Positions 6,620 to 16,198 are shown, numbered from the stretch's first letter. The stretch: 64,000 nt of DNA from Streptomyces sp. S.PB5 (GCF_030403745.1 NZ_JAQMWP010000002.1:806001-870000); one strand, 5' to 3'. Program-made: numbers and translations. The notes: generated by a model not told the origin, from the sequence alone.

Positions 6620-8182
6620 TCAGCCGCGGAAGCCGAGCATGCCGTGCAGCGTCGAGCCCCGCGAGGAGGACGACGCCGAGCTCAGCGGCTTCGGGTCGGG
6701 CAGTGCGTCGCACACCGCGTCGACCTCGCCGCCGCTGCGCGGCACCGTGCCGTCCGTCAGATACGCCGCCAGGTACTTGTCCAGGCAGTCGTTCCCGCTC
6801 AGCGAGATGCCGTGGTTCCCGCCGCCCTGCTCGACCACCAGGCTGGAGCCGCGCAGCAGACGGTGGACCGTGACGCCGCCCTGGTACGGGGTGGCCGCGT
6901 CGTCCGTCGCCTGGAACAGCAGCACCGGCGGCAGATGGGCGTTGGAGACGTCCACCGGCTCCAGCGAGTCCGTCGGCCAGAACGCGCACGGCGCGTTGTA
7001 CCAGGCGTTGTTCCAGGTCATGAACGGCGCCTTCTTGTACACCGCCCAGTTGTCGGCTCGCCACTGGTTCCAGTCGCGCGGCCAGTCGGCGTCACGGCAC
7101 TGCACCGAGGCGTAGACGCTGTAGCCGTTGTCGCCCGAGGCGTCGACGGCGGCGAAGTTCTCGAACGTCTCGACCAGCGGGTCGGCGTTCTTGTCGTTCA
7201 CGTACGCCGCGAACGCCTCCGCCAGATAGGGCCAGTAGCCGTTGTAGTAGCCGCCCGGGAGGAAGGTGTCCTCCAGCTCGGAGGCGCCCACCTTGCCGCC
7301 GGCCGGCTTCTTCGCCAGGGCCGCCCGCATCGCGTACCACTTGGCCTCGACCTTCGCCGGATCGGTGCCGAGCTTGTACGTGGAGTCGTACTTGGCGACC
7401 CACGCCATGAAGGCGCGGTGGCGGTCGTTGAAGGCGTAGTCCTGATCGAGGTTGTCGTCGTACCACACGCCCGTGGGGTCGACGATCGAGTCGAGGACCA
7501 GGCGCCGCACCCGGTCCGGGAAGAGCTTGGCGTAGACCGCGCCGAGATAGGTGCCGTAGGAGTAGCCGAAGTAGTTGATCTTCTTCGAGCCGAGGGCGGC
7601 ACGGATCGAGTCCATGTCGCGCACTGCCTGGATCGTGTTGATGTGGGGCAGCACGTCGGCGTACTTCTTGCCGCAGGCCTGCGCGAACGACTTGGCCCGC
7701 GCCAGGTTGGCCTTCTCGATGGCCCAGGTGCTCGGCACGGAGTCCGGGCGGACCGGGTTGAAGTAACCGGGCTTGCAGTCGAGGGCCGGCTTGCTCTTGC
7801 CCACGCCGCGCGGGTCGAAGCCGATGACGTCGTACTGCGCCGCGACCGCCTTGGGCAGCGAGCCGGCGACGTATCCCGCGAGCGTCAGACCGCTGCCGCC
7901 GGGGCCGCCGGGGTTGACCAGCAGCGGACCCTGGGACTTCTTCGCGGTGTGCGGGACCCGGGACAGCGCGAGCGTGATCTGCCGCCCGTGCGGATTGTCG
8001 TGGTCGAGTGGGACCTTGAGGGACGCGCACTGGAGCGTCGGATAGTTCGTGGTGGCGCAGCTCTTCCACGTGAGCTTCGCCACCGGCGCGGTGCGCGGGG
8101 TGCTCGCGTCGGCGGGCAGGGCCGTGAAGCTTCCGGCCATGACGACGGCGGCACCGCACAGCACGGCTGCGCGTTTTCTCAT
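6620..8182 (-). CDS. Secreted alpha/beta-hydrolase, tripeptidyl aminopeptidase (Tap/SlpD-E) type
   Basis: A 520-residue serine hydrolase. Residues 1-26 are a Sec signal peptide (MRKRAAVLCGAAVVMAGSFT, then ALPADA). The oxyanion region is LLVNPGGPGGSG; the nucleophile Ser is about residue 208 in GYSYGTYLG; the acid and base are likely in QATDDAATPY and GGGNHGISL near the C-terminus. The length and order match Streptomyces mycelium-associated tripeptidyl aminopeptidases, which remove tripeptides from protein N-termini outside the cell. GGGAGG lies well placed upstream of the ATG at 8180-8182. It appears monocistronic with a hairpin downstream. Confidence 0.92.
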   Translation of the reverse strand: MRKRAAVLCGAAVVMAGSFTALPADASTPRTAPVAKLTWKSCATTNYPTLQCASLKVPLDHDNPHGRQITLALSRVPHTAKKSQGPLLVNPGGPGGSGLTLAGYVAGSLPKAVAAQYDVIGFDPRGVGKSKPALDCKPGYFNPVRPDSVPSTWAIEKANLARAKSFAQACGKKYADVLPHINTIQAVRDMDSIRAALGSKKINYFGYSYGTYLGAVYAKLFPDRVRRLVLDSIVDPTGVWYDDNLDQDYAFNDRHRAFMAWVAKYDSTYKLGTDPAKVEAKWYAMRAALAKKPAGGKVGASELEDTFLPGGYYNGYWPYLAEAFAAYVNDKNADPLVETFENFAAVDASGDNGYSVYASVQCRDADWPRDWNQWRADNWAVYKKAPFMTWNNAWYNAPCAFWPTDSLEPVDVSNAHLPPVLLFQATDDAATPYQGGVTVHRLLRGSSLVVEQGGGNHGISLSGNDCLDKYLAAYLTDGTVPRSGGEVDAVCDALPDPKPLSSASSSSRGSTLHGMLGFRG

Positions 8183-8317
8183 GGAGTCCTCCCAGGACGG
8201 AGGGTTTCGGACCGCGAGTGTCACGGTCCATGCCGCATCGTCCCGGAAAGCGCGCCCGGAAGAACGCGTTCGGGCAAGACTTGACCCGATTGGGGCGCGG
8301 GATGCGCTCGTATGCGC

Positions 8318-9358
8318 TCAGATCAGAGTGAGTTGGGTGCCTTCCGGCAGATCGGTCACGGCCGGCTCGGGCTCGGGGAGGCGCCGCGGCACGACCCTGT
8401 CCGCGGGGCCGATGCCGTACTCCCTGGCCAGCTCGTGGACCTGACGGGTGATCCGGCGCTGGTACCACTTCGGCGCGTAGGAGCCGTCCGCGTACAGCCG
8501 CTCGTAGCGCCGCACCAGATGCGGATGGTGCTGCCCCAGCCACGCCATGAACCACTCCCGGGCCCCGGGCCGCAGATGCAGCACCAGTGGCGTCACGGAG
8601 GTGGCCCCGGCGGCCGCGATCGCCCGTACGGTGGCCCGCAGTTGGGCCGGGTGGTCGCTCAGGAACGGGATCACCGGCGCCATCAGGACTCCGCATCCGA
8701 TGCCGTGCTCGGCCAGGGTGCGTACGACCTCCAGGCGGCGCTCCGGGGCGGGCGTGCCCGGCTCGACGGTGCGCCACAGCTCCGGGTCGGTGAAGCCGAC
8801 CGAGACGGATATCCCGACGTCCGTCACCGCGTGCGCCCGCTTCAGCAGGTCCAGGTCGCGCAGGATCAGCGTGCCCTTGGTCAGGATCGAGAAGGGGTTC
8901 GCGTGGTCGGTGAGGGCGCCGATGATGCCCGGCATCAGCCGGTAGCGGCCCTCCGCGCGCTGGTAGCAGTCGACGTTGGTGCCCATGGCGATGTGCTCGC
9001 CCTGCCAGCGGCGTGAGCCGAGCTGGTGGCGCAGCAGCTGGGGGGCGTTGGTCTTGACGACGATCTGCGAGTCGAAGCCGAGGCCCGTGTCGAGGTCCAG
9101 ATAACTGTGGGTCTTACGGGCGAAGCAGTACACGCACGCGTGGCTGCAGCCGCGGTAGGGGTTCACGGTCCACTGGAAGGACATCCGGGAGACCGCGGGC
9201 ACCCGGTTGATGATCGACCTGGCCCGGATCTCGTGGAAGGTGATCCCGCGGAACTCCGGGGTGTCGAAGGTGCGGGTCACCACCGCGTCCGCGCCGAACA
9301 GCGCGGCATCGGTGGCCCGGCTGTGGCCGGTTTCCACGGTGAGGTTCTCCCAGCGCAT
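8318..9358 (-). CDS. Rv2578c-type radical SAM protein (spore photoproduct lyase-like)
   Basis: A 346-residue radical SAM enzyme. The cluster-binding motif is CSHACVYC (CX3CX2C) at about residue 70, in NPYRGCSHACVYCFARKTH. Later segments PFSILTKGTLILRDLDLLKR and GVLMAPVIPFLSDHP follow the spore photoproduct lyase-related fold. The reaction is unknown; relatives such as Mycobacterium Rv2578c are linked to DNA damage. The ATG at 9356-9358 has an excellent GAGGAGG leader. A LexA-like box lies 33 bp upstream. Confidence 0.9.
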   Translation of the reverse strand: MRWENLTVETGHSRATDAALFGADAVVTRTFDTPEFRGITFHEIRARSIINRVPAVSRMSFQWTVNPYRGCSHACVYCFARKTHSYLDLDTGLGFDSQIVVKTNAPQLLRHQLGSRRWQGEHIAMGTNVDCYQRAEGRYRLMPGIIGALTDHANPFSILTKGTLILRDLDLLKRAHAVTDVGISVSVGFTDPELWRTVEPGTPAPERRLEVVRTLAEHGIGCGVLMAPVIPFLSDHPAQLRATVRAIAAAGATSVTPLVLHLRPGAREWFMAWLGQHHPHLVRRYERLYADGSYAPKWYQRRITRQVHELAREYGIGPADRVVPRRLPEPEPAVTDLPEGTQLTLI

Positions 9359-9390
9359 GACGCCTCCTCGGTAGCACTGCCCACAGAATA

Positions 9391-9402
9391 GAACACATGT
9401 TC
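9391..9402. promoter_or_regulatory. SOS (LexA) box-like palindrome upstream of the radical SAM gene
   Basis: GAACACATGTTC fits the Gram-positive/actinobacterial LexA core GAAC-N4-GTTC exactly. It lies 33 bp upstream of the radical SAM start, where it would cover the promoter or transcription start. LexA derepression after DNA damage is inferred; the flanking bases (A and C) are weaker than the best boxes. Confidence 0.6.
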
Positions 9403-9427
9403 CCTTGATCGTGCGAATGTGTTTTCG

Positions 9428-9487
9428 AAGGTCTTGTGCAAGGTCTTGTGCGGGGTGTGTGCAGGGGCTTGTTCGAGGGGCTTGTGC
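9428..9487. repeat. Degenerate 12-bp tandem repeat
   Basis: Five imperfect copies of a unit close to AAGGTCTTGTGC run head to tail (9428-9439, 9440-9451, then GGGGTGTGTGC, AGGGGCTTGTTC and AGGGGCTTGTGC). The first two copies are identical. The block lies in the divergent region between the radical SAM and SRPBCC genes and is T-rich for this genome. Confidence 0.65.
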
Positions 9488-9563
9488 GACCCCGATTTGG
9501 GCGGGCGGGGACCGTGGTGGTTGGCTTGTCCCAACCCCCGAGAACGAAGGTCCTGGAGGAAAA

Positions 9564-10007
9564 ATGGCGCAGGTCGAGGCCACTACGGAGCGGGTCGTCG
9601 CGGCGGACGCGGAGAACGTGTTCGACGCCCTCGCCGACTACAGCGGCACGCGCGCGAAGCTGCTCCCCGAGCACTTCAGCGAGTACGAGGTACGCGAGGG
9701 CGGCGACGGCGAGGGCACCCTCGTCCACTGGAAGCTCCAGGCCACCAGCAAGCGCGTACGCGACTGCCTCCTGGAGGTCAGCGAGCCCACCGACGGCGAG
9801 CTCGTGGAGAAGGACCGCAACTCCTCCATGGTCACCACCTGGCGGGTCACCCCGGCCGGCGAGGGCAAGTCCCGGGTCGTCGTCACCACCGTCTGGAACG
9901 GCGCCGGCGGCATCGGCGGCTTCTTCGAGAAGACCTTCGCCCCCAAGGGCCTCGGCCGGATCTACGACGCGGTGCTCGACAGGCTCGCCACCGAGGTCGA
10001 GAAGTAA
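9564..10007 (+). CDS. SRPBCC-family (START-like) protein
   Basis: A 147-residue polyketide cyclase/dehydrase-type helix-grip protein. The N-terminal strand and helix (ERVVAADAENVFDALADYSG), the central RVTPAGEGKSRVVVTTVWNG and the long C-terminal helix (GLGRIYDAVLDRLATEVEK) fit the fold, which binds hydrophobic ligands in a cavity. No specific ligand can be named. GGAGGA lies 3 nt upstream of the ATG at 9564. A hairpin follows directly, so it is probably a single-gene transcript. Confidence 0.9.
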   Translation: MAQVEATTERVVAADAENVFDALADYSGTRAKLLPEHFSEYEVREGGDGEGTLVHWKLQATSKRVRDCLLEVSEPTDGELVEKDRNSSMVTTWRVTPAGEGKSRVVVTTVWNGAGGIGGFFEKTFAPKGLGRIYDAVLDRLATEVEK

Positions 10008-10011
10008 GTCC

Positions 10012-10044
10012 CCGGTGACCGAGGGGTGTTGAGCCCCTCACCGG
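10012..10044 (+). terminator. Hairpin terminator after the SRPBCC gene
   Basis: The outer stem CCGGTGA/TCACCGG (10012-10018 with 10038-10044) and inner stem GGGG/CCCC (10023-10026 with 10034-10037) have a 4-nt bulge and 7-nt loop. It starts 5 bp after the stop codon. Confidence 0.6.
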
Positions 10045-10151
10045 ATCGAGTGGATCTCCGCGGACCCCTTCGGCCTGCCGTAACTCGTCGCGCTTGCTCG
10101 CAGTTGTCGCCTTAAGTGGCAATTGTGCGGGCGCGACGAGGGGAGCGGCAG

Positions 10152-12581
10152 GTGCGCGAGACCACCCTGGTGCAGGGCGAGGTACGGGGCGAACCGGCCG
10201 AGCAGCCTCCACCGGTCCCTGCCCCCGGGCCTGCCGGGACCCTCGAACTCGGGCCGCGCCGCGTGCGGTTGATCTTCTTCGCGCTCATGCTCGCGCTGCT
10301 TCTCGCGGCACTGGAGCAGATGATCGTCGCCACCGCGCTGCCGAAGATCGTCGGCGAACTGCACGGCCTGGACAAGATGTCCTGGGCGATCACCGCCTAT
10401 CTGCTGACCTCCACCATCGGCCTGCCGATCTACGGCAAGCTCGGCGACCTCCTCGGCCGCAAGGGCGTCTTCCAGTTCGCGATCGTCGTCTTCGTCATCG
10501 GCTCCGCCCTCGCCGGGCGCGCCGGGACCATGGACCAGCTGATCGCCTTCCGCGCGGTGCAGGGCGTCGGCGCGGGCGGCCTCATGATCGGCGTGCAGGC
10601 GATCATCGCCGACATCGTGCCCGCGCGGGAGCGCGGCCGCTTCATGGGCCTCATCGGTGCCGCGTTCGGACTCGCCTCCGTCGCCGGGCCGCTGCTCGGC
10701 GGGTACTTCACCGACCATCTCTCCTGGCGCTGGTGCTTCTACATCAACGTCCCCTTCGGCCTGGTCACCCTCGCCGTCGTCACCGTCGTGCTGAAGCTGC
10801 CCAAGCCGACCGCGAGGCCCCGGCTCGACATCCTCGGCGCGCTGCTCCTCGCCGCCGCCTCCACCTGCCTGGTGCTGCTGACCAGTTGGGGCGGCACCGA
10901 GTACGCCTGGGACTCCCACGTCATCCTCGGACTCGGCGCGGGCGCGGTCGCGTCCACCGTGCTCTTCCTCGTCGCCGAGCACTTCGCGGCCGAACCCCTC
11001 ATCCCGCTGCGGCTGTTCAGGGACTCCGTCTTCAACATCACCGCGCTGGTGGGCCTGGTGGTGGGCGTCGCGCTCTTCGGCGCCGCGAGCTATCTGCCCA
11101 CCTTCCTGCAGATGGTGGACGGCGCGAGCGCCACCGAGTCCGGGCTGCTGATGCTGCCCATGATGGGCGGCATCGTCGGCGCCTCCGTGATCACCGGACA
11201 GCTCATCAGCCACACCGGCCGCTACAAGCTCCATCCTGTTCTCGGCGGTGCCCTGTCCGTCCTCGGCATGTGGCTGCTGTCCCGCCTGGAGGTGGACACC
11301 CCCCGGCTGCAGTACAGCCTCTGGATGGCGGTCCTCGGCGCCGGGATCGGCATGGTGATGCCGGTCCTCATCCTCGCCGTGCAGAACTCGGTCCGCCCGG
11401 CCGACCTCGGCACGGCCACCAGTGCCAACAACTACTTCCGGCAGATCGGCGGATCCGTCGGCGCCGCGATCTTCGGCACCCTCTTCGCCGACCGGCTCAC
11501 CGACGCCCTCGCCCAGCGCCTCCCGGAGCCGGCGGGGTCGCCCGACGCCGAGTCCATCACCCCGCAGCTCGTCCACGCGCTCCCGCCCGAGCTGCGCGAC
11601 GCCTACATCCGCGCCTACGCCGACGCCATGCCGCGGATCTTCCTCTACCTCGTGCCGGTCCTCGTCCTCGGCCTGCTCATCGCCTTCTTCCTCAAGGAGA
11701 AACCACTGGTGTCCCACAACGCCGCCGAAATCGAGCCCGCACCCGTGAACGCCCCGATCCCACAGGCCCGTTCGCCGTACCTCGCCGGCATCCCCGTGTG
11801 CGGCACGGTTCAGCACCCCGACGGCACCGTCGTACCGCGCGCGGCGCTCACACTGATCGACGTCGCCGGGCAGCAGATCGGACGCGGGGCGAGCGGTGAG
11901 GACGGGCGGTACGCGCTGTCGACGCCCGGCTCGGGGACGTACGTGCTGATCGCGGCGGCCGGCGGCCACCAGCCGCAGGCGGTCTCCGTGACCGTCGGGG
12001 AGCGGCCCGTCGAACTCGACGTCGTGCTCGGCGGCGCCGGACGCCTCGCCGGGAGCGTGCGGACCGCGGACGGCACCCCCGTGCGCGAGGCCACCGTCAC
12101 CCTCACCAACGTCCACGGCGAGGTCGTCGCCACCACCCGCAGCGGCCGCGAGGGCGGCTACGTCATCACCGAACTCGTCGCCGGCGAGTACACCCTGGCC
12201 GCCAGTGCCCCCGCGTTCCGCCCGGCCGCGCTGCCCGTCACCGTCCAGGCCGCCCGGGAGACCCGCCAGGACATCGAACTCGCGGGCGGAGCCGTACTGC
12301 GCGGCACCGTACGGGCCGGTGGGGAGCGAAGCGAGATGGGGGTCCCCTCGCCCGAAGGGTGGGGGAGGCCCGTCGAGGACGCGCGCGTGACGCTCCTCGA
12401 CGCGGCGGGCAACGTCGTGGACACCCTCACCACCGGCCCCGACGGCACCTTCCGGTTCGTCGACCTCTCCTGCGGCGAGTACACCGTGATCGCCGCCGGG
12501 TACCCGCCCGTCGCCACCGTCCTGCAGATGGCCGGCGGAGGCCGTACGGAACGCGACCTCCAACTCGGACACGAGGACTGA
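10152..12581 (+). CDS. DHA2-family MFS exporter fused to C-terminal carboxypeptidase-regulatory-like domains
   Basis: An 809-residue protein. Residues about 35-520 form a 14-helix drug:H+ antiporter: helix 1 with [19 protein letters not shown], motif [12 protein letters not shown], motif C-like [20 protein letters not shown], and final helices [20 protein letters not shown]. From about residue 540 three beta-sandwich units follow (starts [36 protein letters not shown]), each with the G-x-F/Y-L/V-x-G-x-Y pattern of carboxypeptidase-regulatory/CnaB-like domains. GTG at 10152 is preferred over GTG at 10116 because GAGGGGA lies 7 nt upstream. The tail probably lies inside the cell after helix 14 and is unusual for an exporter. 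A short repetitive element sits in the third unit. Confidence 0.9.
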   Translation: MRETTLVQGEVRGEPAEQPPPVPAPGPAGTLELGPRRVRLIFFALMLALLLAALEQMIVATALPKIVGELHGLDKMSWAITAYLLTSTIGLPIYGKLGDLLGRKGVFQFAIVVFVIGSALAGRAGTMDQLIAFRAVQGVGAGGLMIGVQAIIADIVPARERGRFMGLIGAAFGLASVAGPLLGGYFTDHLSWRWCFYINVPFGLVTLAVVTVVLKLPKPTARPRLDILGALLLAAASTCLVLLTSWGGTEYAWDSHVILGLGAGAVASTVLFLVAEHFAAEPLIPLRLFRDSVFNITALVGLVVGVALFGAASYLPTFLQMVDGASATESGLLMLPMMGGIVGASVITGQLISHTGRYKLHPVLGGALSVLGMWLLSRLEVDTPRLQYSLWMAVLGAGIGMVMPVLILAVQNSVRPADLGTATSANNYFRQIGGSVGAAIFGTLFADRLTDALAQRLPEPAGSPDAESITPQLVHALPPELRDAYIRAYADAMPRIFLYLVPVLVLGLLIAFFLKEKPLVSHNAAEIEPAPVNAPIPQARSPYLAGIPVCGTVQHPDGTVVPRAALTLIDVAGQQIGRGASGEDGRYALSTPGSGTYVLIAAAGGHQPQAVSVTVGERPVELDVVLGGAGRLAGSVRTADGTPVREATVTLTNVHGEVVATTRSGREGGYVITELVAGEYTLAASAPAFRPAALPVTVQAARETRQDIELAGGAVLRGTVRAGGERSEMGVPSPEGWGRPVEDARVTLLDAAGNVVDTLTTGPDGTFRFVDLSCGEYTVIAAGYPPVATVLQMAGGGRTERDLQLGHED
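12321..12367. repeat. Short palindromic repeat element inserted in the MFS tail
   Basis: The 47 bp run GGGGAGCGAAGCGAGATGGG, then GGTCCCC and two CCC/GGG hairpin arms, ending GGGTGGGGGAG. I recognise this as a small interspersed Streptomyces repeat, usually intergenic. Here it is read in frame as [17 protein letters not shown], breaking the third beta-sandwich unit between RGTVRAG and [10 protein letters not shown]. Only this copy is in the window. Confidence 0.6.
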
Positions 12582-12769
12582 AAACCCGTCAGTAACCCCG
12601 ACACGCCCCTTACCGGCAGCTTCTGCCCGGGCCGGGTGCGCGAGGGGGCGCGCGGAGGCGATTCGGCAGGGCCAATTCCCGCATTGCCGCACATCGCGAC
12701 TCTCCGCAGCCGTACGGTTGACTGAGCGGCACAGATCTTGCGGAGCCGTGGGGAGAAAGGGCCTGGGCC

Positions 12770-15238
12770 ATGGAAGACGGCACCGACCGTGGCACCGAGA
12801 GGGACACGCCTCCCAGCCGCGGAGCTGGGAACGGCGCGGTAGAACATGCCGCGGCCGGCCGCATTCCGCTGGCCGTGGTCGTGGTGGACCGCGACGGCCT
12901 GGTGTCCCACTGGAGCCGGGGCGCGCGACGGCTGTTCGACGTCGCCAAGGAGGAAGCGATCGGCCGCCCGGCCGTCGACCTGCTGCCCGTCTCGGGCGCC
13001 CTGCCCGACGAGGAGGCGACCCCCTACGGCGTGTACGCGGCCTACGACGGGCTGGGACCCGACCTGGAGTCCTCCCTCGACGGCCGGCTCTCCTACCCGG
13101 CCGCGGGCCGCGCCCGTCTCACCGTCAGCGAACCCGAGCGCCTGGACGTCCTGTGGTGGGCGTACCCGCTGGTGGGTCCGGGCCGGGAGCGGCTGCTGGT
13201 GCTCGCCGCGGACGCCGGAGCCCTGCGTTCCGAGGACCAGGACGACGAGATCGCCGTCGAGCGCATCGCCCCCGCCTTCGCCCTGCACACCGACTTCCCG
13301 GGCGCCGGGGAACTGGCCCGCAGGCTCCCGGAGATCCTGCCCAGCATGAGCGTCGAGGAAGGCGCCCGCATCGTCGCCCAGATCCTGGAACTGGGCTACC
13401 CGGTCCTGGAGTTCAGCCAGAACGAACGCGTCCCCGTCACCCCCGACTGGGGCGTGGCCCGGCGCATCGAGCGCAAGGCACGCCGCGAGCGGGCCGCGCG
13501 GGCGGTGGCCGACGGGCTTCCCCTCCCACGGGAACTCGCCGACGAGGCCGAGGACCTGGAGTACGCCGCCGTCCGCGAGCGCCTGGAGTTCCTCACCGAG
13601 GTCAGCGGCCGCATCGGCACCTCCCTCGACCTGTCCAAGACCATCATCGAGGTCAGCCGGGCCGTCGTACCGCGCTTCACCGACGTCGCCGGCACCTATC
13701 TGCGCGAACAGGTCGTCGCGGGCGAAGGCTTCCCCGAGGGCGTGCCGGACACCACGACCATGTGGCACCGGGTCGCCCTGGAACACACCGACGAACCCGG
13801 CCGCTGGGACGACGTGGTGCCGGTCGGCGAGGCCATGCCGTTCCCGGCGCACACCCCGTTCTTCCAGTGCATGACCACCGGTGAGCCCGTCCTGGTGCCG
13901 CGCATCAGCGAGCAGATGGGCCACGCCATCGCCTCGCAGTTCGAGAAGCGCGACATCCGGCCGCTCATCACCGGCCGCTCGATGCTGGTCGTCCCCCTCA
14001 AGGCCCGCAATGTCGTCCTCGGCTTCATGATCCTGCTGCGGCACCCGGAGCGCGTCGAGTTCAACGACATGGACCGCGTCACCGGCGCCGAACTCGCCGC
14101 CCGCGCGGGCCTCGTGCTCGACAACGCGCGCATGTACACCTACCAGGAGTCCGTCGCCGAGACGCTCCAGGACAGCATGCTGCCGCACATCCCGCCGCGC
14201 ATGGCGGGCTGCGACATCGCCACCCGCTACCTCCCGGGCACCCTGCTCGGCCGGGTCGGCGGCGACTGGTTCGACTCGGTGAAACTGCCCGGCGCCCGCA
14301 CCGCCCTCGTCGTCGGCGACGTCATGGGCCACGGCCTCAACTCCGCCGCGATGATGGGCCAGTTGCGCACCGCCGTACAGACCATGGCCGCCCTAGACCT
14401 GCCGCCCGCCCAGCTGCTGCGCAACCTCGACGACCTCGCCCAGCGGCTCGGCGACACCTACCTCGCGACCTGCCTCTACGCCGTGTACGACCCGATCGCG
14501 AGCGAGCTGCACATCGCCAACGCGGGCCACATCCCGCCGGTGATCGTGCACGCCGAGGACGGCCGCAGCGAACTCCTCGACCTGCCCACGGGCGCGCCGA
14601 TCGGCGTCGGCGGGGTGGCCTTCGAGTCGGTACGCGTGCGCGTGCGGCCCGGTGACCGGCTCGTGATGTGCACCGACGGCCTGGTCGAGGTGCGCGGCGA
14701 GGACATCGGCGTGGGCCTCGCGACGCTCTGCGAGTCCGCGGCCCACCCGGCCGCTTCCATGGACGACGCCTGCGACACCATCATCCGCGCCCTCAACACG
14801 CGTGGCGGCCGCAAGGACGACGTCGCCCTCCTGATGGCCCGCCTCAACGGCATCGAACCCGACGACGTCGCCGAATGGCGGCTCGCCCCGGACCCGGCCG
14901 AGGTCGGCCGGGCCCGCTCCGTGGTGCGCGAACAGCTCCATGAATGGGGCCTTGCGGGGCTCGCCGACACCGCCGAGCTGATGGTCAGCGAACTCGTCAC
15001 CAATGCCGTACGGCACTCCCACAACCGCCCCGTCGAGCTGCGCCTCGTGCGTGGCGACACGCTGCTGTGCGAGGTGGACGACGACGACCACGAGCTGCCG
15101 ACCCTGCTGAGCGCGGGCCCCGAGGACGAGTTCGGGCGCGGGCTGCGGGTCGTCACCACCCTCGCGCGGGAGTGGGGCACGAGCCGTACGAAGGCCGGCA
15201 AGACCGTGTGGTTCGAACTGACGTTGCCGCGACGCTGA
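12770..15238 (+). CDS. PAS-GAF-SpoIIE phosphatase with C-terminal anti-sigma-type ATPase domain
   Basis: An 822-residue cytoplasmic sensor. A PAS-like domain starts near residue 30 (RIPLAVVVVDRDGLVSHWSR). A coiled region and a GAF domain span about 270-440 (EFLTEVSGRIGTSLDLSKTI; ITGRSMLVVPLKARNVVLGF). A SpoIIE/PP2C domain spans about 465-680 with the metal-binding motifs GGDWFD, VGDVMGHG, CTDGLVEVRGED and GRKDDVALL. An HATPase_c domain covers about 700-820 (ELMVSELVTNAVRHS; EFGRGLRVVTTLAREWG). Such proteins dephosphorylate anti-anti-sigma factors, and the ATPase domain can act as an anti-sigma kinase, so it likely feeds the SigB-type partner-switch network. No partner gene is adjacent. Confidence 0.93.
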   Translation: MEDGTDRGTERDTPPSRGAGNGAVEHAAAGRIPLAVVVVDRDGLVSHWSRGARRLFDVAKEEAIGRPAVDLLPVSGALPDEEATPYGVYAAYDGLGPDLESSLDGRLSYPAAGRARLTVSEPERLDVLWWAYPLVGPGRERLLVLAADAGALRSEDQDDEIAVERIAPAFALHTDFPGAGELARRLPEILPSMSVEEGARIVAQILELGYPVLEFSQNERVPVTPDWGVARRIERKARRERAARAVADGLPLPRELADEAEDLEYAAVRERLEFLTEVSGRIGTSLDLSKTIIEVSRAVVPRFTDVAGTYLREQVVAGEGFPEGVPDTTTMWHRVALEHTDEPGRWDDVVPVGEAMPFPAHTPFFQCMTTGEPVLVPRISEQMGHAIASQFEKRDIRPLITGRSMLVVPLKARNVVLGFMILLRHPERVEFNDMDRVTGAELAARAGLVLDNARMYTYQESVAETLQDSMLPHIPPRMAGCDIATRYLPGTLLGRVGGDWFDSVKLPGARTALVVGDVMGHGLNSAAMMGQLRTAVQTMAALDLPPAQLLRNLDDLAQRLGDTYLATCLYAVYDPIASELHIANAGHIPPVIVHAEDGRSELLDLPTGAPIGVGGVAFESVRVRVRPGDRLVMCTDGLVEVRGEDIGVGLATLCESAAHPAASMDDACDTIIRALNTRGGRKDDVALLMARLNGIEPDDVAEWRLAPDPAEVGRARSVVREQLHEWGLAGLADTAELMVSELVTNAVRHSHNRPVELRLVRGDTLLCEVDDDDHELPTLLSAGPEDEFGRGLRVVTTLAREWGTSRTKAGKTVWFELTLPRR

Positions 15239-15345
15239 CGGACCGCAGGGGCGCACGGGGCGAGAGGGCGTACCCATGTCGCACAGGGAGTGAAGGAATG
15301 CGCCATGCGCTTGTAGCCGCGACCGGGGCGCGATAAACCGTACTC

Positions 15346-15365
15346 GCCCGTCACTTGCGACGGGC
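15346..15365. terminator. Hairpin between the SpoIIE-type gene and the methyltransferase
   Basis: A perfect 7-bp stem GCCCGTC/GACGGGC with a 6-nt loop, 108 bp after the phosphatase stop and 26 bp before the methyltransferase ATG. It could terminate the former or fold in the leader of the latter. It has no T-tract. Confidence 0.4.
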
Positions 15366-15390
15366 GCGGTCGCATCCTGGGGAGTTGGGC

Positions 15391-16116
15391 ATGAGTGTGA
15401 CGAGTCGGTACCGGGAGGCCTGGGAGGGCTTCTGGCGGGAAGCCCCCGACGGACAGGGGGCGGTGTTCTGGGACGCCGAGCCCGCACTGACGGCGGGCCT
15501 GCATCTCGCCCTGTTCGAGCCGTACATCACCGATCCGGTCCTGCCCCTGGTCGACCTGGGCTGCGGCAACGGCACACAGACCCGTTTCCTCGCCGACCGC
15601 TTCTCGCACGTCCTCGGCGTCGACCTGTCCGAGGCGGCCCTCGACCACGCCCGGCAGTCCGATCCGGCCGCCCAGGCCACCTACCGGGTGCTGGACGCCG
15701 TCGAGAAGGGCGAGGCGGAGTCGCTGCACGCGGAGCTCGGCGACTCCAACGTCTATGTGCGGGGTGTGCTCCACCAGTGCGAGCCCGACGACCGCCAGCC
15801 CCTGATGAACGGGGTCGCCGCCCTCCTCGGCGAACGCGGCCGCGGCTTCCTCGTCGAGCTGTCCGAGGCCGCCAAACCGGTCCTCGTCGGCCTCGCCCAG
15901 AGCCCCTCCGGCCCGCCGCCCAAACTGGCGCCGGTCTTCCGCCACGGCATCGCCCCCGGCGAGGTCTCCGACGACGCGCTCCCGGAGTACGCGCGCGCCG
16001 CCGGTCTCACCGTCCTGGCGAGCGGTGAACTCCCGCTGACCACCACGGAGTACGACGCGGACGGCGCCCGGATCGAACTGCCGTCGAAGTGGCTGGTGGT
16101 GGGGCGTACGGCCTGA
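15391..16116 (+). CDS. Class I SAM-dependent methyltransferase
   Basis: A 241-residue Rossmann methyltransferase. Motif I is PLVDLGCGNGTQTRFLADRF and the acidic end of strand 2 is HVLGVDLSEAALDHA; motif II/III lies around SNVYVRGVLHQCEPDDRQPL. No signal peptide or extra domain. The substrate cannot be told from sequence. The ATG at 15391 (MSVTSRYREAWEGFW) has GGGGAG 9 nt upstream. It precedes the peptidase operon by 82 bp on the same strand and may or may not be co-transcribed. Confidence 0.88.
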   Translation: MSVTSRYREAWEGFWREAPDGQGAVFWDAEPALTAGLHLALFEPYITDPVLPLVDLGCGNGTQTRFLADRFSHVLGVDLSEAALDHARQSDPAAQATYRVLDAVEKGEAESLHAELGDSNVYVRGVLHQCEPDDRQPLMNGVAALLGERGRGFLVELSEAAKPVLVGLAQSPSGPPPKLAPVFRHGIAPGEVSDDALPEYARAAGLTVLASGELPLTTTEYDADGARIELPSKWLVVGRTA

Positions 16117-16198
16117 GGGAGCCCCGCATTGGTCTGTGCCGGTGACGGTTGTCCACAGGTCTGACGGGATCGGGCGGAAACGCGTAGCGTGAGTCGGC

